Source: Oscillospiraceae bacterium (GTDB lineage: Bacteria > Bacillota > Clostridia > Oscillospirales > Oscillospiraceae). From it: DNA of 35,239 nt. This document shows, piece after piece, positions 1 through 7,383 of the stretch. The notes under the pieces were generated by a model. It ran no database searches, had not been told where the DNA came from, and saw only the letters and a program-made list of their open reading frames with translations. Where the stretch lies: the NCBI GenBank assembly GCA_009778485.1, contig WRJQ01000013.1:1-35239 (forward strand), given 5' to 3'. Every line of letters begins with the position of its first letter. The first letter of the stretch is position 1. The translations under genes and the position numbers were made by a program.

Positions 1-101
1 GCAAAAAACGAGGTCTCCCTGCTTTGACGCCCGGGCATTGCCCGCCACTGCCGCCGCTGCGCCGCCAGGAAAATTGCTACAACGAAAGAAGTGACGCCTA
101 A

Positions 102-368
102 ATGAAAAAGATGCTGAGAGCGCTCCTGTCCGCAAGCCGCAAGTCCCGTTGCTTGACGGCGGGCATCGCCCTCGCGCTGCTCCGCTTGCTCCGCGACGCC
201 GAAGAATCCGAGCTGTGCCGCCGTTCGGATGAGCTGGACAGGCTCGACCTTGACCCCGGAGGCGGCTCCCATCGCAGATACGGCGCGGCCGAGGAGGCGT
301 GCAGCGAGTGCGAATTCGCCATCGGATTTCTTGTATGCGCAATCGACGATCTCAAATATGCGTACTAG
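102..368 (+). CDS. Small hypothetical protein (88 aa)
   Basis: I do not recognise this protein. The ATG-started frame encodes 88 residues with a basic N-terminus, a short Ala/Leu stretch (about residues 19-30) that is too short to be a confident membrane span, and a charged Glu/Asp/Arg middle. A purine-rich AGAAGTGA lies upstream but is a weak ribosome site. It is the first of three same-strand ORFs separated by 16 and 5 bp, which suggests a small operon running towards the RHS gene. The opposite strand is open for a similar length, so chance coding in GC-rich DNA is a real alternative. Confidence 0.35.
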   Translation: MKKMLRALLSASRKSRCLTAGIALALLRLLRDAEESELCRRSDELDRLDLDPGGGSHRRYGAAEEACSECEFAIGFLVCAIDDLKYAY

Positions 369-384
369 ATCGGGGGCTGACTGA

Positions 385-585
385 ATGATTATTGATGTCT
401 GTGGGGCCGGGCTAAGGATACTGGATGACTTCATTTACTACGCTTCCACGTACCCGAACCGCCTGGCCGACGCGATGTGGTGGTGCGAGGACTCGTTCGT
501 CAACGACATCCGCGAACTGAAAAAGGCTTATGACGGGGCCGTGCCAGGGCAGGCCTGCCGCAGATGCCCTTGCTGCGGGGAGTGA
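385..585 (+). CDS. Small hypothetical protein (66 aa) with Cys-rich C-terminus
   Basis: The function is unknown. The 66-residue product has a mixed, globular-looking composition, including a Trp-Trp-Cys at about residues 32-34. It ends in CRRCPCCGE, which resembles half of a zinc ribbon. Its N-terminal half looks more protein-like than the neighbouring frames. It starts 16 bp after the preceding ORF and is followed 5 bp later by another ORF whose GGGGAG ribosome site overlaps this stop codon, so the three are probably co-transcribed. Small cytoplasmic proteins of this kind are common in phage-derived or accessory regions, but nothing here proves a mobile origin. Confidence 0.4.
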   Translation: MIIDVCGAGLRILDDFIYYASTYPNRLADAMWWCEDSFVNDIRELKKAYDGAVPGQACRRCPCCGE

Positions 586-590
586 CGCGG

Positions 591-881
591 ATGGGGGTGT
601 TATCGCCCCTGCTCGACCGCCCGGATTCCGTACGCGATTTCAGTCGCGAGGTATTGTCCTTCTTCCTTTTTGCCTCGCGGGTGGCGGCGCCCTCGATCCG
701 CGTTCGCCCTTCGCTGCAGCCGCTCATCGCTCTTTCCTGCCTCTCCACCCTGTTGCACATAAAGCGCATTTGCTTGCGCTTTTTATGTGCAACATTTGCG
801 CTTATTCTGCTTCTCGCTCTTTCCGTATCCGTGTTTATTGTGACTTTGTTGTTATCATTTATTGTGCATTTCTACAAATAG
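591..881 (+). CDS. Small hypothetical membrane protein (96 aa)
   Basis: The function is unknown. I chose the ATG at 591 over the ATG at 564 because GGGGAG stands at good spacing before it. The first 60 residues are mixed and Arg/Ser-rich. The C-terminal third, roughly residues 64-93, is a continuous hydrophobic stretch (LCATFALILLLALSVSVF and onward) ending in HFYK, which predicts a single C-terminal membrane anchor. The last 10 bp overlap the 3' end of the convergent RHS gene. The gene also carries the long inverted repeat at 753-792. The hydrophobic run is the best argument that the frame is real. No homologous family is recognised. Confidence 0.4.
   Translation: MGVLSPLLDRPDSVRDFSREVLSFFLFASRVAAPSIRVRPSLQPLIALSCLSTLLHIKRICLRFLCATFALILLLALSVSVFIVTLLLSFIVHFYK
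753..792. repeat. Long imperfect palindrome (hairpin)
   Basis: The arm TTGCACATAAAGCGCA is followed by a short loop and then TGCGCTTTTTATGTGCAA. The arms pair fully except for two extra bases in the right arm. No T-run follows on the RHS (minus) side, so it is not a classical terminator, although it lies about 80 bp downstream of the RHS stop. It may act as a transcript 3'-end stabiliser or be a relic of a mobile repeat. Confidence 0.6.
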
Positions 882-3800
882 GCATACAAGTTATTACCAT
901 CTCTCATCGGATCCACCGCCATGAACCTTCGATCCGCAGCATCGTACATCCTTGCCCTGGCGTAGTACACCCCCAGCACCAGGTCGTACCGGTGTACCGT
1001 GTACTCAGTCACGAGGTCGAGCTCGCGTGTTCCGAGCTTGATTATCGTCTTCATCGTGAGGGCGCCCCAGTCGTCGTAGGCCGTGTAGCTTGTCACTTTG
1101 CCCTGCACGTTGTCGGTGAGGAAGTCTGTCGTCCCAAGGCGGCTGTGGTGGTACCAGAGCTTCACGACGTTTGCGCTGCCGTTCGGGTACTCGTATGTCT
1201 GCTGCACGCTACCGGCTCCACTGCTTATGCCGTACACTACGGCGCTCAGTTTCTCAAGCCCGTAGGTAAAGCGGTATGTCAAGCCTCCCGTCTCTGTCTC
1301 AATGAGCACGTTCTTCAGCGCGCTCGTATAGTCAATGACGTAGTCTTTAGTTATGGCTGTAGTCTGGTTGCCGCCGTTACCCATGATGGTGACGAGGTCC
1401 TGTGGCAGCCTGTACGCCACTTCGCCTTCTTCAAACCCAATCTCGGGGTCGAGGTAGATTATGAGCGGCTGTTCGTCTATCGGGAAGTCTTCGCCTATCG
1501 GGAAACTCCCGCCTATAGGTTTGCCTCCGCCTTGCCAGGGGAGAAGCACCCCTCCGCCCATAGTCTGGTAGATGTTGTCCACGACGTTCGTGATGTACGA
1601 TCCGATCTGGTAGGAGTATTCGGCGTAGAAGTCCTCGAATGTATATATGCCCGTGATGTCGTTTACGTTTGTGTAGCCGTATGCGTTCTTCTTGACGATC
1701 ATCGTCTGCCCTATGAGGTAGCCGAGCCCGTTGTAGTGGTACATGCTGATTTCGCCGATGTCGTTTATGCCCGCCACCATTCGGTTCGTCGCGTCGTACT
1801 CGTAGGCTTCTACTGTGCTGCTGTTCTGGCTCTTCTGGTAGACGCCTTCTATTAGGTTGCCCCTGTTGTCGTATGTGTAGACGTACGTGTCTTTGTTGTC
1901 TACCTTCTTCTGTACCTGCTGGTTGAGGTTGTTGTACCAGTACTCCGTGCCTTTGTTTTGCACTTGCTCGTAGGTGAGGTTCCCGAGGCTGTCGTATGTG
2001 TATGCGTGAGCCTTATAGCCCTGGTCGCCCGTAGTGCCCGTCAGCCTGTTAAGGGCGTCGTAGGTATGGGCGAGGTTGTACCTCTCCATGCCGTGAGAGC
2101 CGCTGCGGTACTCGGCTATGACGTTGCCCTGCGCGTCGTACAAATAGGTCCTCTCCACGGCTTTGTTGTTGGCGTTTGACGGGTCTGTCGTGTACTGGCG
2201 CAGGAGCTGCCCTGCAGCGTCGTATTCATACGTCTCGTTCCAGCCATTGGGGTAGCTCATGGCTGTGAGCCTGCTCCCTGCGTCGTAAGTGTACGTCGTG
2301 TCCTGGTTCTCCGCGTCATTGACGTTCGTCAGCCTGCCGAGGAGGTCGTAGGTGTATTCTGCGACCGTGCTGTCGGGATAGGTGACGCCCGTTTGGTTCG
2401 ATACTGCATCGTATGTATAGCTTACTGTTTGGTTGTTATGGTCGTTGACGCTCGTTATGCGGCCGAGGAGGTCCAGCTCGAAGCCGGTGGCGCCGTTCCA
2501 GTCTTCCATGAGCACCAGTCCGCCGTTGGCGTCGTATGTGAACAGCACGTTCCTGCCGTCGGAGTAGTTGATCGCCTCTACGAAGTTGCGGGCGTCATAG
2601 CTGAATGAAGTCACGTAGCCGTCCGCGTCCTCCTTTGTCACGAGGTTGCCGTTTGCGTCGTACTCGTACTGCGTCTCCAGGCCTGCTGCGTTGATCTCCA
2701 TGGTGACGAGCCCGCGGTAGTCGTACCTGTAGAGCGTTATCTGAGCTTCGTATACGTTGTGGAGCGTGTCCTTGCGGTAGAGAGTCACCTTGGTGAGCCT
2801 GTTCATGGCGTCGTACTCGAAGTAGCTGCTGTTGCTTAGCGCGTCTATCGTCTCTATTATATTCCCGTTTGCATCGTAGTTGTATGATGTGACGTTGCCG
2901 TTCTTGTCAGTTACCGTCTTTATCCTGCCGAGGGCGTCGTAGGTGAAGCTGTCGACCTTGTTAAGGGGGTTCGTGACGGTCAGTACCCTGCCTAATGCGT
3001 CGTAGGTATAGTGCGTGGTCTTGCCAAGCTCGTTCGTCTCTGAAATGAGCCTGCCGAGCAGGTCGTAGGCGTAAATCGTGACTCCGCCGAGGGCGTCCGT
3101 CTTGGTTGCCACTCGCCCCATGGAGTCGTAGGCGTATGCAGTCACTGCTCCCCTTGCGTCGGTCATGCTCGCTATGCGGTTCATGGAGTCGTAGGTGAGC
3201 GCTGTCTCGTTTCCGAGAGCGTCTGTTATGAGGGTCATGTTCCCGTTGAGGTCGTAGGCGTAGCTCGTCTGCGCGCCCATCGCGTCAGTCGAAGAGGCTG
3301 CGCGCCCGTCTGCGTCGTAGGTTGTCGTGGTCGTGCCGCCTGCCGCGTCCGTGTTGGCAGACGCCCTGTTGAGCCCGTCGTATGCCGTATAGCTCGTGTT
3401 GCCCCTGCCGTCTGTCGTTGAGAGCGCGTTGCCGTTCGCGTCGTATGTGAAGCTGAACGTTGCTCCTTCTGCGTCCGTGTAGCCGGTGAGCCTGTCGAGC
3501 TCGTCGTAGCTGTAGAGTACCTCGCCGCCGTCGGCGTTCGTCGCTTTGGCTACGTTGCCGTTCGCGTCATATTCCGTGAGAGTCTCGCCGCCCATCGGGT
3601 CTGTTATCTTCGTCACCCTGCCTAATGCGTCGTATTCGTAGCTTGTCGTTCCTCCGAGCGCGTCGGTAACTGACAGGATGTTCCCGTTCGAGTCGTACTG
3701 CGTAGCTGTCTCTCCGCCCATTGCGTCCGTTACGAGCACCGTGCGCCCGAGCGCGTCGTATACGTAGCTCGTGACTCCGCCCAGCGCGTCGGTTATGGTC

Positions 3801-6766
3801 AGGATCCGGCCGTTGTTGTTGTACGTGTAGCTCGTTATGCCGCCGTCCTTCGCTGTAGAGGTTATGAGCCAGCCGTTGGCGTTGTACTCGCTTTGCGAGT
3901 ATGTGCCGTCGGCGTAGCGCACTTCTGTCTGCCTGCCGAGCAGGTCGTATATGTACCCGGTTTCGTTGCCTTGCGCGTCTGCGCTCATTACGAGCCTGCC
4001 CATGGAGTCGTAGTACGACTTCTGCTGCGCCCCGAGCGCGGTGGTCGTCTTCGTGCATTGCCCGTTTGCGTCGTATGTATATGCGGTTGCGTACCCCAGC
4101 GGGTCCGTAGCTTCTGTCAGGCGGTTGTTGGCGTCGTAGGTATACTCCCATTTGTTGCCGTTCTTGTCGTATTGCTCTATGAGGTTGCCTACTGCGTCGT
4201 ATACGTTTAGCGAGTAATTGCCGAGGGCGTCTGTCTCTTTCGTTGCGCGCCCCATTGCGTCGTATGCGTAGGACGTTGAGTAGCCCCTTGCGTTCGTGCT
4301 CGTCTTTCGGCGACCCATGGAGTCGTAAGTAGCGCCCGTGCTGTTGCTCAGCGGGTCTGTGGTTGCGGTCATGCGCCCTTGCGCGTCGTATGAGTAGCTC
4401 CACGAGCTGCCCATGGCGTCCGTCATGCCGGTCATGCGCCCTGCGAGGTCGTATGCGTAGCTTACCGTGTTACCGAGCGCGTCGGTCGTCGTTATCATCT
4501 GCCCCGCAGAGTCGTAGGAGTATGTCGTCGTGTTGCCTTCCGCGTCGGTGATGCTTGTCGGCTTGTTCTGCTCGTTGTAGGCCGTTGTCGTGGAGAAGCC
4601 CATCGGGTCCGCGCTGCCGTCGCCGTACCCGTTGCCGTTGACCGTGTATTCGGTCTCGTTGCCGTATGGGTCGGTGATCTTGACGAGCTTGCCCGCAGTA
4701 GTGTATTCATAGGCTGTTTGTGAGCCGTCGGGGTTCTGCTTAGTTATGAGCCTCCCCTGATTGTCGTATGCGTAGCTCGTGACGTTGTGCAGGGGGTCTT
4801 CCGCCGTTAGCACGTTGCCTTTGGAGTCGTAGGTGTACGTCGTCACGTTACCCATCGCGTCGGCGCTCGTGAGCATGTTGTTTGCCGAGTCGTACGTGAA
4901 GCTGCGCGTGTTGCCCCGCTCGTCGGTGTAGGCGGTCAGGTTCCCGCGCTGGTCGTATGCGTATGTCGTTGTTGAGCCGTCGCGGGCCTTCGCCCATGTG
5001 ACGAGGTTCAGGGTGTTGTAAAGGTACTGCTCCGTCGTTCCGTCAGGGTATGTTATCGCTGAGGTGTTGCCGTTCGAGTCGTAGGCGTAGCTCGTTTCGT
5101 TGCCTATCCTGTCCGTAGCTTTAGTCAGCCTGCCGTTCGTGTACTCGTAGTGCATGCCACCTGCAGCGTCGGCGTATGCAGTTACGCGGAAGTTCTCGTC
5201 GTACCAGTATGTCTTGACTGCGCCTGCCGGGTCTGTCCATGTGGATACCCTGTTGTCAAAGTCGTAGGCGTAGTGGGACGTGCCTTCGCCCGCGAGGTAT
5301 TGCGACGTCACCCTGCCGAGGCTGTCGTACGTGTTTTGCAGGTAGGCGTTGCCGTTGAAGTCGGAGACTTCGGTCATGAGGTGGTTGTCGTAGGTATAGT
5401 CCAGCGTGTCGTTGTCAGCGTTCTTGAACGATACGAGGTCGCCGTTTGAGTCGTAGGTGTAGTTTACCGTGCGGCCTGTCTGGTCGGCTATCGCCGTTAT
5501 CCTGCCGTTCGTGTATGTGAAGCTGAGCGTACCGCTCCTGTTGGATACTGTGGTTATCTCGTCTCCGCTGCGGGTTATCGTTGTTATATTGCCTGATACG
5601 TCCGTTATTGATGCCAGCAGCCCGTTCGGGCCGAAGCGGTACTGCGTCTTGTCCAGGGTCGTGAACAGGTAGCCCCCGTTTTCGGGTTCGAGGGTGTACG
5701 GCTTGCCTTCAGAGCCTGTGAACGTGCCGTCCCTGTTCTTAGTGTACGATACGCTGAGCCCGTCTTCGAGGTATACTGTCGCGAACAGCCTGCTTTCCTC
5801 TACGCTGTACGAGTAGCTGTGCCTCCAGCCGTAGCCGAGCTCGCCGTCCTTGCCGTCCTGCGCGTTGTAATGGCGGGCGAACTCAAGCGGCTGCGCCCCG
5901 AATACAGCGAAGTCTGTGTAATCCCATATGAAGTTACCTGTGGGCATGAAGACAGGGTCTTTGCTGTAGCTGGGGATTATCCCTTTTTCTATATCGCTGA
6001 TGATGTCAGCGCGTAGGCTGGCGTTCTTCGCTATCGCTTCTTCGCTGTAGTCTATCCTTATCGGCAGGTCGGTCTGCCATATCTTCGTGTCTTCGTCCGT
6101 GGGCTGGAACCTTACTATGAACTCGAACTCCTTTTGAACGCCGTCCCAGCCGCTGTTTCCTATGCCGGGCAGCACGAACGCTTCGTCGTCATGGTCCCAG
6201 TACGTGCCGTCCCAGTACAGCCGGTTCGCCACCGGCTTCTCGTCGCCCCATGTTGGCTCGCCTTCCGGAGCCCCGAACCATTTCTCGCCGGGCTTCTCGC
6301 CCGTCTCGCGGTCAGCGAGGTCGCCCCACTGCCCTTCGCAGAACCCTGAAGCGATTAGTCCCAGGTACTCAGCCGCTTGCGGCGGGTCGCCGGGGTTCGC
6401 GCCCGGGGTGATGCTCCAAAGCTCGAGGCGGATCTCTTGCGACTGCTCGACAACGAACTCGAAGATGAAGGCTTCGCTCCAGCCCGGGATCATCGGGTAG
6501 AGCTCCTCGCCGGTCGTGCCCTGGCCTAGCGCGCCGTGCGACAGCGGGAATATCTCCGGGTACTCGGCAAACAGGAAGTACTTGTAGTTCGTTATCGTGT
6601 ATGCTGCCTCTTGCGCTTCATAGCCGGGCGCGCCAATGTCGTCGTCCGGGAATGGAGGGTAGCTCCCGAGGTCATAGGAGAACGCAAATGCACTGGTTTG
6701 TATCAGTCCCAGGCACATCACAAGCGTTAGTAATACGGATATGTATCGCTTAATTCTGATACTCAT
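872..6766 (-). CDS. Secreted RHS/YD-repeat protein lacking a variable C-terminal tip
   Basis: This is a giant surface or exported protein of 1964 aa. A Sec signal peptide (basic start, hydrophobic core, AFA cleavage site at about residue 28) is followed by a roughly 240-residue N-terminal region. A DUF6531-like segment lies at about residues 265-320 (ARHYNAQDGKDGELGYGWRH). Some 1250 residues of YD repeats follow, with units of about 21 aa of the type YTYDSNGN...TDALGN. An irregular Gly/Pro-containing segment at about 1700-1850 comes next, then an RHS core (WYHHSRLGTTDFLTDN, ARARMYDAADRRFMAVDP). RHS proteins form a hollow shell that usually encloses a C-terminal toxin. Here the chain ends at NNLYAYL, just before the usual NPxxYxDPxG motif, so no toxin tip is present. 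AAAAGGAG lies 9 nt before the ATG. The N-terminal export signal suggests a Gram-positive wall-associated type. Confidence 0.9.
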   Translation of the reverse strand: MSIRIKRYISVLLTLVMCLGLIQTSAFAFSYDLGSYPPFPDDDIGAPGYEAQEAAYTITNYKYFLFAEYPEIFPLSHGALGQGTTGEELYPMIPGWSEAFIFEFVVEQSQEIRLELWSITPGANPGDPPQAAEYLGLIASGFCEGQWGDLADRETGEKPGEKWFGAPEGEPTWGDEKPVANRLYWDGTYWDHDDEAFVLPGIGNSGWDGVQKEFEFIVRFQPTDEDTKIWQTDLPIRIDYSEEAIAKNASLRADIISDIEKGIIPSYSKDPVFMPTGNFIWDYTDFAVFGAQPLEFARHYNAQDGKDGELGYGWRHSYSYSVEESRLFATVYLEDGLSVSYTKNRDGTFTGSEGKPYTLEPENGGYLFTTLDKTQYRFGPNGLLASITDVSGNITTITRSGDEITTVSNRSGTLSFTYTNGRITAIADQTGRTVNYTYDSNGDLVSFKNADNDTLDYTYDNHLMTEVSDFNGNAYLQNTYDSLGRVTSQYLAGEGTSHYAYDFDNRVSTWTDPAGAVKTYWYDENFRVTAYADAAGGMHYEYTNGRLTKATDRIGNETSYAYDSNGNTSAITYPDGTTEQYLYNTLNLVTWAKARDGSTTTYAYDQRGNLTAYTDERGNTRSFTYDSANNMLTSADAMGNVTTYTYDSKGNVLTAEDPLHNVTSYAYDNQGRLITKQNPDGSQTAYEYTTAGKLVKITDPYGNETEYTVNGNGYGDGSADPMGFSTTTAYNEQNKPTSITDAEGNTTTYSYDSAGQMITTTDALGNTVSYAYDLAGRMTGMTDAMGSSWSYSYDAQGRMTATTDPLSNSTGATYDSMGRRKTSTNARGYSTSYAYDAMGRATKETDALGNYSLNVYDAVGNLIEQYDKNGNKWEYTYDANNRLTEATDPLGYATAYTYDANGQCTKTTTALGAQQKSYYDSMGRLVMSADAQGNETGYIYDLLGRQTEVRYADGTYSQSEYNANGWLITSTAKDGGITSYTYNNNGRILTITDALGGVTSYVYDALGRTVLVTDAMGGETATQYDSNGNILSVTDALGGTTSYEYDALGRVTKITDPMGGETLTEYDANGNVAKATNADGGEVLYSYDELDRLTGYTDAEGATFSFTYDANGNALSTTDGRGNTSYTAYDGLNRASANTDAAGGTTTTTYDADGRAASSTDAMGAQTSYAYDLNGNMTLITDALGNETALTYDSMNRIASMTDARGAVTAYAYDSMGRVATKTDALGGVTIYAYDLLGRLISETNELGKTTHYTYDALGRVLTVTNPLNKVDSFTYDALGRIKTVTDKNGNVTSYNYDANGNIIETIDALSNSSYFEYDAMNRLTKVTLYRKDTLHNVYEAQITLYRYDYRGLVTMEINAAGLETQYEYDANGNLVTKEDADGYVTSFSYDARNFVEAINYSDGRNVLFTYDANGGLVLMEDWNGATGFELDLLGRITSVNDHNNQTVSYTYDAVSNQTGVTYPDSTVAEYTYDLLGRLTNVNDAENQDTTYTYDAGSRLTAMSYPNGWNETYEYDAAGQLLRQYTTDPSNANNKAVERTYLYDAQGNVIAEYRSGSHGMERYNLAHTYDALNRLTGTTGDQGYKAHAYTYDSLGNLTYEQVQNKGTEYWYNNLNQQVQKKVDNKDTYVYTYDNRGNLIEGVYQKSQNSSTVEAYEYDATNRMVAGINDIGEISMYHYNGLGYLIGQTMIVKKNAYGYTNVNDITGIYTFEDFYAEYSYQIGSYITNVVDNIYQTMGGGVLLPWQGGGKPIGGSFPIGEDFPIDEQPLIIYLDPEIGFEEGEVAYRLPQDLVTIMGNGGNQTTAITKDYVIDYTSALKNVLIETETGGLTYRFTYGLEKLSAVVYGISSGAGSVQQTYEYPNGSANVVKLWYHHSRLGTTDFLTDNVQGKVTSYTAYDDWGALTMKTIIKLGTRELDLVTEYTVHRYDLVLGVYYARARMYDAADRRFMAVDPMRDGNNLYAYL
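1770..5520 (-). repeat. YD-repeat coding minisatellite (about 63-bp units)
   Basis: The central part of the RHS gene is a degenerate tandem array. On the + strand the motif GTCGTAxGTGTAGCT recurs at about 60-66-bp spacing, corresponding to the protein core SYxYDxxGR. I estimate 55-60 units from the length. The units have diverged but keep the frame, as expected for a beta-strand shell built by repeat duplication. Confidence 0.85.
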
Positions 6767-6841
6767 TGTAGTATGCTCCTTTTCATATGGTTGTTGACTT
6801 AATTAGCTTTGTTTACTCAGTAATCCTCGCGCTCCCTATAA

Positions 6842-6871
6842 GAAAACGGCGGTATACTCACCCCCGTTTTC
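6842..6871 (-). terminator. Hairpin terminator after carD
   Basis: An 11-bp stem with one mismatch (GAAAACGGCGG against CCCCCGTTTTC) lies 25 bp beyond the carD stop. In the minus direction it ends in CGTTTTCTTAT, a modest T-rich tract. It probably ends the ispH-rpsA-carD transcript and separates it from the RHS gene, whose start is 76 bp further on. Confidence 0.6.
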
Positions 6872-6895
6872 GGTATGGCACAATCGGTGCAGACG

Positions 6896-7372
6896 CTATG
6901 CCAGAGCTTCGTTTAGCCTGGTCTCGACTTCCTCATACGTAAGCGTTTTTGAAAGGACGATCTCCGAGATAAGTATCTGCTTGGCTGAATGGAGCATTTT
7001 CCTCTCGCCTGTTGACAGCCCCTTTTCTATCTCCCTTGTCATAAGGCCCTTTACGACGCATGCGACTTCGTGCAGGTCGCCGCTCTTTAGCCTTTGCATG
7101 TTCTCGCGGTAGCGCCTGTTCCAGTTGGAAGTCATTTCAATCCTGATCTCCGGAATAGAGGCAATGAGCTCGTCAGCTTCATCAGAGCCGACAATCGGGC
7201 GCACGCCTATCTGTTCCGTGCTTTCGGTCGGGATCATGACGACCATCCCGCCGGCCGGCATCTTTAAAATGTAGTAAAGACGCGTGCAGCCATTCATTTT
7301 TCTTTCTTCTATGCTGTCGATAACCCCAGCGCCGTGCATGGGATGGGCGATCTTGTCGCCGACGCAAAACAT
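6896..7372 (-). CDS. carD: CarD/CdnL-family RNA polymerase-binding regulator
   Basis: This 158-aa protein has an N-terminal CarD/TRCF RNA-polymerase interaction domain. The signature is FCVGDKIAHPMHGAGVIDSI followed by a Tyr-rich beta-strand and MVVMIPTE (about residues 1-60). A helical C-terminal domain (about 75-155) has the WNRRYRENMQRLKSGD segment typical of the family. CarD proteins bind the RNA polymerase beta subunit and stabilise open promoter complexes. I set the start at ATG 7372, with GGAG 8 nt upstream, rather than the TTG one codon earlier. It follows ispH-rpsA by 11 bp and is the last gene of this operon segment, before a hairpin terminator. The family assignment is secure; which promoters it serves is not visible. 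Confidence 0.9.
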   Translation of the reverse strand: MFCVGDKIAHPMHGAGVIDSIEERKMNGCTRLYYILKMPAGGMVVMIPTESTEQIGVRPIVGSDEADELIASIPEIRIEMTSNWNRRYRENMQRLKSGDLHEVACVVKGLMTREIEKGLSTGERKMLHSAKQILISEIVLSKTLTYEEVETRLNEALA

Positions 7373-7383
7373 CAAAATATCTC

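Noticed and set aside
102-881. Prophage or insertion sequence remnant at the left edge
   Set aside because: Small ORFs look phage-like, but no integrase, transposase, attachment site or terminal repeat is visible in the window.
530-1855. A 441-codon open frame antisense to the RHS gene
   Set aside because: It lies opposite a repeat-coding gene whose codon pattern keeps the other strand open, has repetitive Val/Ala/Tyr content, no ribosome site, and no domain.
3567-4403. 278-codon Arg-rich frame on the same strand as the RHS gene
   Set aside because: It is an alternative frame of the YD repeats; Arg/His-rich content reflects the repeat sequence.
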